64,000 nt of DNA. Origin: Daucus carota subsp. sativus. Its lineage: Eukaryota > Streptophyta > Magnoliopsida > Apiales > Apiaceae. The position numbers were made by a program, and so were the translations under genes. The DNA lies in assembly GCF_001625215.2 (NCBI RefSeq), contig NC_030386.2, positions 23,158,545-23,222,544 of the forward strand, given 5' to 3'. The notes beneath the pieces were generated by a model, which worked only from the letters and a program-made list of their open reading frames with translations, did not search any database and was not told where the DNA came from. Of the stretch, positions 50,520-63,116 are shown piece by piece. Each line of letters opens with the position of its first letter. Position 1 is the stretch's first letter.

Positions 50520-53083
50520 ATGGGAGTTTTGGCAAACAGAACAATGTATCTAGTTTTCGGTTTCCTGTTACTTGCAGGTTAGCAAGTAGCTCGTATAATT
50601 TCAGACAGACCGGAATTAGTATCATGCTTCACTGACTAGCCTGATTAACTATAATTGCGTATTTTGTTGCTTGAAACAGGATTTCAAACCGAAGCATTGT
50701 CCTACAACGACTCTGCAAGCATAAAGGTTTGCAAATTAATGATTCAGATATATCAATAAATGGTTAACCAGTTCAGTTGTTCTTTGTTTTCTATGTTATG
50801 TGTATCTGCAACTAGTTTAACCCTGATTTCTTGATGTTGGTCATTTGTATTTGTGTTGATTTAGTGTCTAGAAAATCCGTATAGACCTCAGTATTCGGGA
50901 GGAATACTTAGGAATCCAAAATTTGATAGGGGACTGGAAGGATGGAGTGTACTGGGAATGGGGACAATTGGTTCCGGAAGATCTACCACTGGCAACAAAT
51001 TCATTGCGGCATACAACAGAAGGTCGCCAAACGACAGCTTTACACAAGGGCTATACTTGCAAAAAGACATCTATTACATATTTTCAGGTATGTCAATTAT
51101 GTGATAATCTTGTTATGCATTTTTTCCTTTAGTAAGGGTTCTGACAGAACTCCGGGAAGTTTCTAGCTTGGGTGCAGATAACTGAAGGCGATGAGGCGGT
51201 TGTTGCTGCAATCTCATATTCAAGAAACAGTAGAAAGATCATAGGTTCAGTAATACCTCAAACTGGCTGCTGGTCCATGATGAAGGGAGGTTTTGTGCTT
51301 GATATTAGTACACCAGCTGAGCTTTACTTTGAGGTCAGCTATGAATAACATCTTTTGCTAGAACTTTCAACATAAGACAGATCACAGACATCTACCACGA
51401 AAGGCTTAAATGCTGAGGAACATATTAATCAAGATCGCTCATGAATTTGATCTTTTTTGACAGACGAACAACACGAATACAGAGTTATGGGTGGACAGTG
51501 TTTCTCTCCAGCCCTTCACTAAAAACCAATGGAGAAAGCATCAGTTGAAGAAAACAAATCAGGTTACTTTCTGTCTCTTTGTTACTTAATTCTCCTCTGC
51601 ATTAGTCTATAATCTACATGTTGGAAACAACGATTTGCAGCTGAGGAAAAGTAAATTAAGGCTGCATGTATTCAACAAAGACGGATTGAATATCCAAGGC
51701 GCGCATATCATCCTCAACCAAATGAAGCCTGCTTTCCACCTTGGTTGTGGCATTGCCCTCACTATTTTAGATAACAAGGACTACCAAAAATGGTTCAGTT
51801 CACGGTTCACTGCAATGACATTTGACAATGAAATGAAGTGGTACTTCACTGAGCAGACACAAGGAGAGGAGAACTACACCATTTCAGATGCCATGTTTGA
51901 ATTTGCAGAGCAAAATGGTATATCTGTAAGAGGACACAACATATTGTGGGATAACATTGAACAAAACCCCAAATGGGTACAACCATTATCTGGCAGAGAC
52001 CTGGTGCATTACTCTATCCAAAGGATGGGTTCTGTTATGTCGCGCTATTCAGGCAGAGTCATAGGGTGGGATGTTCTAAATGAAAATCTACACTTCAACT
52101 TCTTTGAAGACAACATAGGACCAAATGCATCAGCAGTGTTCTACAAGATTGCACAAGCCTTAGATCCTGAAACGCATAGGTTCCTGAATGAGTACAACAC
52201 TCTGGAATATCCGGAAGATCTGGCATCAATACCATCAAAGTACATAAAAAAGGTTCAGGAAATCAGATCTTTTCCAGGAAATGAAGACATGGTTGTAGCA
52301 ATCGGATTACAAGGCCATTTCCAGAGGCCAAACATCCCATACATTCGCGCATGCCTAGACACTCTTGGCGCAATGAACATGCCTATATGGCTGACAGAGC
52401 TAACAGTTGATCAAAAACAACCAAATCAAGCAAGTTTCCCTCTCTGTCTCTTTTCTTGCAGAGTTCTCTATACTCCCTCTATTCCAAAATAATAGTCATT
52501 TTGACTTTCTGCGCGTAATTTGAGGCATAAAAGAACATACTTCTACACATTATTTTTGAAAATTTTCTTTTTCTCAAAAAAGCTTAACATCTCTATTTTT
52601 ATTTAGAAAAGAAAAACTAAAAAATAATATGATACGTTTTTTTCCACCTCAAAATACGTGCAAAAAGTTAAAGCGACTGTTATTTTAGAACAGAGGGAGT
52701 ATTGTATTTATTAAGAATTCTGAGACGACTTTTGTTGAAAACAGGCTGAGTACTTGGAAGAGATCATGCGAGAGGTGTACTCCCACCGTGCAGTTGAGGG
52801 CATGATTGTTTGGTCTGGTTGGAAGCCAACAGGATGCAGAGAGATGTGTCTGACAGACAACCAGTTCAAGAATCTGCCCGCTGGAGATGTGGTAGACAAG
52901 CTGATCAACGAGTGGAGAACGAAAAAGCTGGAGGGAGTCACTGATGAGAATGGAGTGTTTCAGTGTCAGATCGTGAAGGGGTTGTATAATGTGACAATAG
53001 AACATCCAAAGACTGGTGAAATCATACAAAGGGAAATCAGTGTTACAAGGAAGAACACTGAGGACATATTTGTCCTACTGTAA
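50520..53083 (+). CDS. Secreted GH10 endo-1,4-beta-xylanase with CBM22-like N-terminus
   Basis: Plant cell-wall xylanase. Exons: 50520-50577, 50680-50726, 50865-51087, 51167-51333, 51464-51562, 51641-52429, 52745-53083; 573 residues. Signal peptide core MYLVFGFLLLAG. An in-frame ATG at 50487 would add 11 residues but makes a poorer signal peptide. CBM22-like module at about residues 45-185 (NPKFDRGLEGWSVLG, FELD-like ISTPAELYFE). GH10 domain from ~200: GHNILWDN, acid/base Glu346 in WDVLNEN, nucleophile Glu451 in WLTELTV; both catalytic residues present. C-terminal beta-rich tail (DENGVFQCQIVKGLYNVT). The intron before the last exon uses a GC donor (CAA|GCAAGT) and is mostly a Stowaway MITE. 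Confidence 0.92.
52473..52699. mobile_element. Stowaway MITE in the last xylanase intron
   Basis: Ends CTCCCTCTATTCC and ...GAACAGAGGGAG with TA duplicated (52471-52472, 52700-52701). 227 bp of a 315-bp intron. Confidence 0.9.
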
Positions 53084-53100
53084 GACAGTCCAGTTTTATC

Positions 53101-53662
53101 CAGTGTTCTAAAAATCGCCGAGTCGGCCGAGTACTCATTCCGAGTACTCGTTTTTAACCCCTCGTCCGATCCGAGTTCCGAGTAATCGGGTTCAAAACCG
53201 ATTTATTAAAAAATCGGTCAAACTTCGGTTTGACTCCGAGTACTCGAGGTCATATCCGAGTTTGACTTATCAATTTTTTATTGTTTTATTTGAAAATTAT
53301 TTCAAAAGAGACTAAACGTAAATTTATGTATGTTTTGATCTTTTTTTGGTAAAGTATTGACATTAATTAGAAAGTATATGTGTTTTATGATTAAAATTTG
53401 TGAAGGATTATTATGTCAAAAACTATCAAACAATTAACTTATATTTGAACTTCATTATTTCAAGTGTTTTATTAAAATATTAATATTATTAGATAGTTTT
53501 ATTATTAATCAGTATATAACTATATATGAGAGAAAAAAATTAATTAAAAAAAATACCCGATTAGTTATCCGATTACTCATTCCGAGTACTCACCCGAGTT
53601 CCGAGTACTCATTTTTCCGGAACCAAACCGAGTTGGACCGAGTTCCGATTTTTACAACCTTG
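53101..53662. mobile_element. hAT MITE with perfect 8-bp target duplication
   Basis: Left end CAGTGTTCTAAAAATCG, right end read inward CAAGGTTGTAAAAATCG, flanked by GTTTTATC at 53093-53100 and 53663-53670. The inside is rich in CCGAGTACTC motifs. It starts 18 bases after the xylanase stop codon. Confidence 0.93.
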
Positions 53663-54194
53663 GTTTTATCAAAGTTATAAAATCGAATTTTCTATGGTGA
53701 GAATTCTAACTTTTGATTGGTGGATGGATAATAAATGTAAATGGTCCCCCTCCCATGAGCACACTAGAAAAACCGTTATAAAATCTCACCTCATTAGTGG
53801 TTGTGAGTTTCGATATGTCAGTAATATAATAAAGGTGTTTTTTCACAAATACCAAAGCTTAAAAAGTTTTTGCTACTGTATTTTTTTTTAAATTTGCAAA
53901 ATATAATAAAAAATTGAAAAAAATACTTTTTTTTTTGAAAAAAATTGTGAAATAAGAAAGATGCATTTGCAAACATATCTGCAACTGCTAGCAAATATAT
54001 CTGCAACCACAAATGAATTTTTGAAAAAATTTATTAAAAATTACGTTTAATTACATAATAAATTACAAGTAGTCGTAAATGTCGAAAGATGAGGGCCTGC
54101 GAGACCAATACTCATATCACAAACATAACCAAAAAATTCAATTAAAATCAGATCAAAAATCAACAAAATACTAGTATCTAAAAAAAATATACTA

Positions 54195-54725
54195 CTCCGT
54201 CCCACCCAATTCTTTATATTGGGTTTGGGCACTGAGGTTAAAAATTATGTATAATGGAGTGGAAAAAAGAAAGAAATGTTGGTGAAGTGGGGAGTCTGAT
54301 TGATTTTTAATACTCCCTCTATCTCTCTTTAGTTGTCACATTTCTATTTTTTTGTTCAAATTGACTAAATTTTGACCAAAGATTATAAGTCACTCACTGA
54401 TTATTTTAAAAAACTGAAAATTACATCTTAAAATAGATTAAAAGTTATTTCCGGTGATATATTATTTTTATTTTGTCAATCGATAAAATATTAATAAATT
54501 TCAGTCAAATTTTGATCAATGTGATCGGCACAAAACCAAATGTGACCACTAAAAAAGGACGGGGGAATATATATAAAAGAGAGATAGTGGGGTAAACGTG
54601 GTGCGAAAAGGAAGAATAAGTGGGAAAATGGCGGACCCATTAACTATTTTAGAATAGTTTTGTAATGTAAAAAATTGAGTGGAACATCTGAAAGCTGAAA
54701 CTGTAAAGCATCTGGTGGGACGGAG
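54195..54725. mobile_element. Outer Stowaway MITE, interrupted
   Basis: Ends CTCCGTCCCACCCAATTC and, from the right, CTCCGTCCCACCAGATGC. TA is present on the left; the right flank is AA, so one target base has changed. Split by the inner element at 54313-54567. Confidence 0.75.
54313..54567. mobile_element. Inner Stowaway MITE nested in the outer one
   Basis: Ends CTCCCTCTATCTCTCTTTAG and, from the right, TTCCCCCGTCCTTTTTTAG, both followed by T.GTCACATTT. TA on both sides (54311-54312, 54568-54569). Confidence 0.75.
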
Positions 54726-55157
54726 AATTATTATATATTTGTCCACAATTTTTTTTTAACGTAAGAATTGACGGCCGCTACACTCTGAATGCGCACCGGT
54801 AAACTTTTATCCAGTGCAAACCACGTGAACCAAAATAAATACAAGTCATCTTTTTTAACCAACGGGCTGTCCACAATTCTTAAACCAATCATAAATGTAA
54901 AACACGTTAACCCTATAGTTTAGGCACTTCAAATCTAAAATTAGCAGCCCACGAGCTAGCCACGTTCAGCCAACAAGACGGACCCACGTAGCAGATCCGT
55001 GATCTGTTCCCCCACTAAACTTGGAGAACAAGGCACTTTTTATAGAGTAAAAATGTCTCTAAAGAGAAAGTGGTGTTTTATCGGAATTAGATGAATCAGA
55101 TGCTACTGGATCATAATTTTTTTTCTTCCTCGCTAATAATTTACCGTTTAAATTCTA

Positions 55158-55436
55158 CTCCCTCCGTCCCTTTGATTTGTATACGTTTGGATTGGACACG
55201 GAGACTAACAAAAGTGTAGTACTAATATAAAGTGAGAGGAAAGAGAAAGAAAAATGGTAAAATGGTGGGACCCATCAATATATAATTGATAGATTTGTAA
55301 AAGTGGATGAAAGTAGTGGGTGGTTGTGATTTTTATATTATATAAGGTTAGCATTTTGGGAAAGTTTTGAAATGTATAAAATTGAGTGGGACATCCAAAA
55401 AAGGAAAGTGTATAGAAATCAGAGGGACGGAGGGAG
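55158..55436. mobile_element. Stowaway MITE upstream of AOX
   Basis: Ends CTCCCTCCGTCCC and GGGACGGAGGGAG, perfect, with TA duplicated (55156-55157, 55437-55438). It lies 398 bases upstream of the AOX start codon. Confidence 0.95.
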
Positions 55437-55834
55437 TATATTATTAATTCAATTTTTTATTACTAAATATGTAATTTTAGATTATAAACAGACTTTTTTT
55501 CAAACCAGTGGTTATAATTACGTGAACAAAGTTACAACACGTACAAGAAAGCTGCACGACGGTCAAATGGTGAAATCTCGACTTTATTTCCTCAACAACA
55601 CAAGACGCTCTATTTTCCACCGCTCGATTAATCACGATTAGTGCACACGATTACTACAATGCACCCGCGGGACATGCAATCATATTCCGGCGGCTTCTTT
55701 TCCACTCCTTGTTTATTGGACTTGTCATCCACAGAGAGACACACAGTTTGCGTGACTACACTAAAATAGAATTTTCTACATTACTTAACCAAATAATATA
55801 CTCTCGGTTAACACACATTTCAAAAACAAACACC

Positions 55835-58800
55835 ATGAATCATCTGTTAGCCAAGTCTGTGATGCGCCGTTTGATCAGCGGCGGTGGCTCCATCCGCTCG
55901 GCGTCTCCGGCGCCGGCGCTGACGATATTCCGGGCAGTGACTGAATCGGCGACGGCGAGGAGAGAGAGCTTAGTGTATGTGAGGGGAGGAGGTGTTGAGT
56001 TGATGAAGAGGATGATGAGCAGTGAGGCGGTGAAGGTGACGGAGGAGAAGAAGGAAGTGAAGGAGGAGAAGAAGAAGAGTGAGAGTAACGTGGTGGTGTC
56101 GAGTTATTGGGGAGTGGCGAGGCCGAGGATTACTAAGGAGGATGGTACTGAGTGGCCTTGGAATTGTTTTATGGTAATCTCGCTGTTCACATCCTTCATC
56201 TTTTGTAAAATTTGTGCAGTTAGCAGTTTTTTCTTGTCTATTTATGCACCTTTTTGTAGTAGTGTGTGTATTTTCCGCGTCTCCAGTCGATTTTAATTGC
56301 CTTTTGTCTTTATATGCACTTCTGTATGTTAGTATGTGTGTGTGCGCGAGAGAGAGAGAGGGAAGGGGAGATAGAGAAAGAGAGCGAGCGGGAGAGTGTA
56401 ATTATGTATGTATTAAAATGTCGATCGAGATCGAGAGAGAGAGAGTATGTATGTATTAAAATGCCTTGTCAATTGCTACATCATCTGTTTATGCTCTGTA
56501 CAGTAGTCTCTGTGTTTGTGTTTGCCTATTGAGTCTGCTGCTATCGACTGTTTATGCAATCTGTACAGCAAGGTATCTGAGGTGTGTATATTTTTTGCGA
56601 ATAGAATCAGTAGGAATTCTCAGCTATCTGTCAAAGTTGATTTGTAACTGTAAGTAGTACTGAATTACTGATGTGAGTGATTCTTATCATTTGTGTAATC
56701 TTTAGTCTGATACCATATTATAGGAAAAAACTGCACAATCAGATCCAAATTATGATGATCTCTTACATAGTCTCTTGTTTATTATCTCACTTTAATGTTT
56801 TAGTCAGCTAATCACTTCATGCGGAATCCTTTATTTATTAATACATAATTAGATTGCTCGAAGCGGAGGCACTTTTGTTAATTCATACCACTTGTTAATG
56901 TAGTAAACGACTCTGTTCATGTACACATCAATTTGATATAGCTCCTTCTTATAAAGAAATGTCCTGATAAGAGTCTTTTTAGAAGAGGTAATAGTCACGG
57001 GTTCAAAACCTTCTTACATCCCTGTAAAAAATATGAAATTATCAGAATGACATGTAGCTATGCGGATACTTTGGTAGTAACTTTTCTGAGCATTTGTCCG
57101 AAAAGCATGCACACTACATGATTTTGTAAAATATTTGATTTATGTATTAAGTTATTCTACATGTCAGTTGTTCAGATCAGTCAATCACACTAAATTCAGT
57201 CCAGTTAAAAAAAAGTCCATTTAAAGTTGTAGGCAAGTTACAAATGACATCAGCATTATTTCAGAAATGGAAATGCTAATCGACCCACCGATCCATACTT
57301 GACAGGTAAACGCCTACAAGGCACGTTTATCAGCTTAAACATCCAAAGAGAGTTATTGCAGCCGATTCTTTGACTTTATAGTGTTAATGGTTGAGTGCAG
57401 AGTAGCTAATTAGTGTGGTAGTAGTAGTTCGGGACGAATAAGCTTTTTTTTTTTTCTTTGGGGGGGGGGGGGGGGGGGGGGGGCACTAGGTTTAGTCTCA
57501 CAGTAATCATGTGATCGTATTTTTCTGTAATGCAATTTTAGGAGTTTTTGAATGCTGATATATTCCAGCATGCTACTTGTCAATTTGGTTTACCATATCA
57601 GCTTCATATAATTACAGGTTATTATCATGATAGCCACGTCGTATGTGACAGTTATTTGGTGGTCTTACAAATTCTAATCGATTCTTAACATTAAAACTAA
57701 TTAAGGGGAATAATTCAACTTTAACAATGTTTCACTTCAACATATCTTTACTTTGTCTAAGATGGTTTTTACCTAATTCTTTTGATTAATTTGTACATAG
57801 AACTAATGTATTAGAGCTGAATTTTAGCTAATATGACAGGCACATGAATTTCAAAGATTGTAATCTTGTTTCTTGATAGCAGATTACATGTGCGCATATA
57901 TGTAGTCAATGCTGTTGTACCAAACAAGATCATCAGAACTCTTACTCCATTATTAGATTATAAAAAAATATGAAGATAATATATTCCATGTAGTCCTCTA
58001 TGAAGCTAAGAGTGTATGAGATAATTGAAGTATCAGATGATCTTATGTTAAGATGTAATTTTGCTGCATTTTCTATTTTTATGATAGATGCAATTAAGTT
58101 TAGTTTTATGCTCATCCACGCGCACTCTCAGTTCAAATAAAGTTGTAGAGCATCTTGTGTTTTCAGTGCGGGTTATCTTAAGTATATATCTGGCATTCTT
58201 CAGATTTAAAATTTAATTCCCTTGTTATATCTTTTGTAGCCATGGGAAACATATCAAGCTGACTTGTCGATAGATCTTGGTAAGCACCATGTACCAAAGA
58301 CATTTCTTGATAAGGTGGCTTACAAGACTGTGAAACTACTAAGGATTCCGACGGATGTTTTCTTCCAGGTAAATACCTAATATGTTATCATCTTCTGGGT
58401 TTCCCTGGTTTAATGTTCTGACATTGTAACTACTGATTAACTCTGTTAGTGGGAAAATTAGTGGCATTTATGTTAAGAATCATTCATAAATTGCAAGATC
58501 ATGATGCTTGTTCATCTGCACTGATATAAGTTATCTCAGAACATGTCTTGTGCGTATATTTATTAAGTGAGATAAGTATCATTCCTGTTACACGAGCTTA
58601 AAAAATGAACTTTATTTCTAGTTATCTGGACGCAGCAAGATCTCTATAATTCTCCTCATTATTTGCTCTTCAGTTAAATAAAAACTGTTAATATCTACAA
58701 ACCACATAGCGTGTTGAGCAAATTGATTCAATGTGTATTATCTTCATTAAAAGAACTTGTGTATAACAGTATTTTTCTACAGTGTTGGATGTTCTTATGA

Positions 58801-61100
58801 GATTTTATCTCTATCTGGACTGGTAGCAATAGTAGGATGAAGAAATAATTATTCCTCATAGGCTCTATGTGTTGGATCTTAAACTTTAGGTAATTAAGTG
58901 TAATTTAGTTGGAGTTGGTTATATCGTTTATGCTACTATGTTAGGCAATTGCTAAGTTACTCATGTGTCTTAAATCTGCTCTGACAAGTGTGTTTATTGA
59001 ACACTTTGACAGCACAAAAAATACATTCCTACTATTATAAATAACCCCAGAATAAATCGATAAATACTATACCATGTATCGAAGTAGCTATGTTCTTCAT
59101 TTTCCTCCAAATGAAAGGTCGGATACAACTTACTACTATATATAAAAGCTAATGTAGACGGAATATGCTACTTTGTTTTTTTTTTATTTGCCATAACAAA
59201 AAGAGTTATATATTACACTAGGTGATCATTAATATAAATAATGATGCTGTTATATTTAATGCTGACCTGGTATCTCACAATTTACTGCCATTTGAAATGA
59301 TTTGGATATAATAATTATGTTGTAGAGGCGATATGGATGTCGTGCAATGATGCTAGAAACTGTAGCAGCTGTTCCTGGTATGGTCGGAGGTATGCTGCTG
59401 CATCTGAGGTCTCTCCGCAAGTTTCAGCAGAGTGGAGGTTGGATTAAGGCGTTGCTAGAAGAAGCTGAGAATGAGAGGATGCACTTGATGACTATGGTTG
59501 AACTTGTGAAACCAAAATGGTATGAGAGGTTTCTGGTTCTTACCGTGCAAGGAGTCTTCTTCAATGCTTTCTTTGTTCTTTATATGATGTCCCCCAAAGT
59601 GGCACATAGAGTTGTTGGGTACCTGGAAGAAGAGGCAATACATTCATATACCGAGTATCTGAAGGATATTGAAAGTGGTGCAATTGAAAATGTTCCTGCT
59701 CCTGCTATAGCTATTGATTACTGGAGACTTCCTAAAGATGCCAAACTAAAAGATGTCATAACTGTGATCCGTGCTGATGAGGCTCATCATCGGGATGTTA
59801 ACCACTTTGCTTCTGTGAGTATAATTAACCTTCTCTTTCTTATTTCCTGAATTTACATGGCTTCATTGCATTTGTGCTCTATCAATTATGTGTCCATGTA
59901 ACCTCAATTTAAGTTTCTGTGTCCACTATAGGTCAAGTATATTAATATGTAAACAAGACTACAAGAGTGAAGAAATATAAATGAATGTTGGTTGAAAATA
60001 AATTAATATGTAACTAACAAGCACCGTACCTCACCTCATTAACGTGGGTCAGCCAGTGAACCTGTGCATGCTCCTATTATAAAGTTTGTGACAGGTTGAT
60101 TAGGGTGTTCAAGTAAATATTATGCTATATTAGCATGATTACAGTTGTTTATGTACTACTAGAATACGGCTAAAAGATTTATTAAAAACAAAAAAAGAAT
60201 ACGGCTAAAAGAATAATTCACCTTATCTCTTATGTTCCTCTGTAGTTCTGTTGTCCAGGTGTGATAAAGATATGAAAAAGGAAAACCGTTATATTTCTTG
60301 CATGCCTGACTGCCTTCTCAATTTCCTTTGATAATTTACATATTTTCAAATGCATTAATTTTAAAGTACATGTGGAATGGAACTGGAGGGGTGTGGGACT
60401 TGAATAGAGAGGTCTAATAGCTCTTGTCATTTTCAATATTGCTGTGTGAATTGTGAAATCAAAATTTTGTGGAAGCTACTCCCTCTGTTTCATATTACAT
60501 GTCCACTATTGATAATTAAAAATTGTTTCAAATTAGTTGTCGCATTTCAACTTTCAATGCAATGTAGTCAATAGTTGTATTTCCAAAATGAAGTTTATAC
60601 CACATCTTACTATATTATATTTCCTAGATCAAATATATCCCACATATTATACTTGGTCAATGCAATAGATACGATAATAAATGAAGGTTTTCTACAAAAG
60701 TTAGTTTTTCTTAATATGTGTGATTTGTTCAAAAGTGGACATATATTATGAAACGGAGGGAGTATTAGACTGACATATATTGAACTTCGTCCAACGGCAG
60801 TGTTGTCTCCCAAGAATGATATCCTTAGCCTGCCTGTGATCAGTCATGGTTTGATACTGTCTGGTTGTGTATCTGTTCCCCTTCCCCCTCTCTAACATCT
60901 TGTGCCATATATATTCTGTCATGACTCTTCAGTCAGATATGAGTGTTATTGCTTACTTACATGTCATTTAAAAAAGATCTGTTTTTAATTAATAAAACCC
61001 TTGGGGTTGTTATTGAATATTTTTGTTTGACGATATGCAGGACATTCATTTCCAGGGGAAAGAATTAAGGGATGCACCAGCTCCGCTTGGTTATCATTGA
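55835..61100 (+). CDS. AOX: Mitochondrial alternative oxidase (AOX2-like)
   Basis: Diiron ubiquinol oxidase of the inner mitochondrial membrane; passes electrons from ubiquinol to oxygen, bypassing complexes III and IV. Exons: 55835-56173, 58240-58368, 59326-59814, 61041-61100, the classic four-exon AOX layout; 338 residues. Arg/Ser-rich targeting peptide ([14 protein letters not shown]). Diiron ligands by motif: Glu167 (MLETVAA), Glu206 and His209 (AENERMHL), Glu257 (LEEEAIH), Glu308 and His311 (ADEAHH). Regulatory CysI (Cys111, WNCF) and CysII (Cys161, YGCRAM) are present; the third conserved Cys of many AOX1 proteins is Leu183 (LLHLRS). ENV activation motif present (AIENVPAP). C-terminus [10 protein letters not shown] suggests AOX2 over AOX1, by memory of the subfamilies. 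Introns 1 and 3 are long. Confidence 0.95.
56349..56448. repeat. GA-rich microsatellite region in AOX intron 1
   Basis: Imperfect (GA)n blocks; also a local duplication of GAGAGTGTAATTATGTATGT-like sequence with TATTAAAATG at ~56410 and ~56452. Confidence 0.85.
57460..57483. repeat. Poly-G run (24 G)
   Basis: Homopolymer of 24 G after a T-rich tract in AOX intron 1. The length is likely unreliable in any assembly. Confidence 0.9.
60479..60762. mobile_element. Stowaway MITE in AOX intron 3
   Basis: Ends CTCCCTCTGTTTCATATTAC and ..TATTATGAAACGGAGGGAG, TA duplicated (60477-60478, 60763-60764). Confidence 0.92.
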
Positions 61101-62277
61101 CACTATTTGACTACCACATAGCTATATATCTCTGAATATAATAAGATCTTTGTATCTACTGTATATGCCATACCCGCTGCTGGATATCGTAATTCAGAAC
61201 AAGTCACACGACTATAGTAGAGATGCCATGCCTACTGCTTAATATTGTGTCACTCTGAAGTAAATCATGATAGTAGAGATTCTTATCACGTTGTCGCCAT
61301 ATGGTCCATTTGGTTGAATGCCGTGCACAAGACAGGTTGTTTGTGTAGAATTGATTGGATTTTTAAGAAACAATTATTGTTTATTTTAATGTGTGCATGC
61401 TTTAGATACTCATTAATCATTATATAAGCATATTAGGGCATTTTTAGCTCACCTTTTAGGGGAAAATAAGATTTTTTTTTATTTTTAGTTATGAATATTT
61501 AATATTTCTTCGTTACAAAAATTAATTACTTATATTCGGAAAAAATATGTAACTAACTTATTTTAAAGGTAAGCTAAACATTACAAATAAAGATGGTGTT
61601 TGGTAGAGTTTAAAAACTAGAAATATCTCATTTGTACTGTTTGCATAAAAATATTGTAAGCGCACTTCTGCTATAAGTTAGAATTTGACAAGTGGAAAAT
61701 TTTAGTTGTTTTAGTGACTTATTTTTATTTTTGAAATTTGATTTTTTAAATATATAAATTTATATTAAAAAAATTGGTAAGTTTTATAATTGATAAGTTA
61801 TAAATATAAAAAAGCGTAATCTAAATACAGAAGACTAAAAATGGGCTCCAAAATAACTACAGTACAGATGCTGTGATGCTGTGATGCAAATACTGAAATT
61901 GAAATACTTGCAATGAAGCGTTTCTGCCTATCCCATGATAAGGTTGAAAAGACTGTGAGCTGCATCTTTTTAGTCTTTCGGTGTTGGGAGATCTGAAACA
62001 TAACGACGACGCTACCAGAGTGCCGTGCCTTGTCCAAAGTTGATCTATTGTATGAAGAACCCCTTTTGTCTCACTCAGGCTAACAGAGAAGAGAAGTATG
62101 TGAATAGGCAGAGGCCGGAAATCGTAATTAAGGTGGACTAATAACGGTAATTGATTTCTCGTCCTTGCAAAATACAGAATGTCGAAGATCAGTTGGACTT
62201 GCTGGACCAGAAGCATTCAGCGGGGCCAACGAGGGTCTCTTTGCTATATTTCTTTTATATGGGAGTCTTAAGCAACG
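61101..62277. other. AOX 3' region and spacer
   Basis: AOX 3' UTR followed by AT-rich DNA. A frame on the minus strand at 61857-62216 is open but its translation is not recognisable. No confident feature before the tRNA. Confidence 0.45.
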
Positions 62278-62348
62278 GCACCAGTGGTCTAGTGGTAGAA
62301 TAGTACCCTGCCACGGTACAGACCCGGGTTCGATTCCCGGCTGGTGCA
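62278..62348 (+). tRNA. tRNA-Gly (anticodon GCC)
   Basis: 71 nt. Acceptor stem GCACCAG/CTGGTGC pairs fully, discriminator A. Anticodon stem GTACC/GGTAC (62303-62307, 62315-62319), loop CTGCCAC with GCC at 62310-62312. T arm with GGTTCGATTCC. No intron; CCA is not encoded, as expected for a nuclear gene. Confidence 0.98.
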
Positions 62349-63116
62349 AAGCAATGAAGAATCTTAGCACTCGATTGCAGTTGGTAGGGTCCGCTGCTGA
62401 TTCTGCATATTAATGCAGAAAACATGGTGCTTCTGAGCTTTAATATTTTTTTTACTTTTTTCGGCAGGAAAACATCTACCCACACTGGTATGATTAAAAA
62501 TTTAAAACTTTACAAGTTGGTGAAGAATATTAGTATCTAGATTCTAGATCTATATTCCCCTTGTGACTGCACTTCCCAGTAATCTTGTATACATTCTCTG
62601 GACATTTCCAAGATTCTTCTGTAACAACACACACTCAACACCTTACCAAAAAGAAAAAACAGGCTCTGAACTTACATATCAGCATCTGTCCTGATCTTGT
62701 CCAAAACTCAACAAGAAAAAGAAAATAAAGCAGCCCGCATGTGACCCTTTATAGGTTTTCTAGTGCAATAAAAAATGAAGCTCCAATAGGGCTTTAAACT
62801 TTGCTGCTTTTAAAAGTTTTGTAAAAAAAACTTAACCTTTTTAGGTGAGAGCCATGAGATTGATAAAGGGTCTTCAATGGCTGCTGTTTGATTTCTTTTA
62901 TGAGTTCTTTACTTCTTTAGCTTTAATGTCATAGATTTGCTAGAACTTCTCCCAGTAGTAAGTTTTATCCTAAATGTAATTAATGCAACTATTTTTTTTT
63001 ATATTTTTTTTGCATGCTTCTATGTTTTAACAGTTCTTGCTCAGACTTGGTTACATTCTGTGATCTTGTTCCAGGGTAATTTAGGACATTTGGGGTTTTG
63101 TGTTTTGGCATATGAG
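62349..63116. other. Spacer and probable leader of the last gene
   Basis: No coding feature. CCAG|GGTAATTTAGG near 63072-63075 looks like an acceptor, so the bases up to 63116 may be the 5' UTR part of an exon. Confidence 0.4.

Larger units (their letters stand above)
53671..55834. other. Xylanase-AOX intergenic region
   Basis: No gene. It holds three Stowaway elements (listed separately) and the AOX promoter. CACGTG at 54822-54827 is a possible G-box about 1 kb upstream of the AOX start. Confidence 0.5.

Noticed and set aside
61857-62216. A 119-codon minus-strand frame upstream of tRNA-Gly
   Set aside because: No motif, no splice partners and composition like the flanks; treated as chance.
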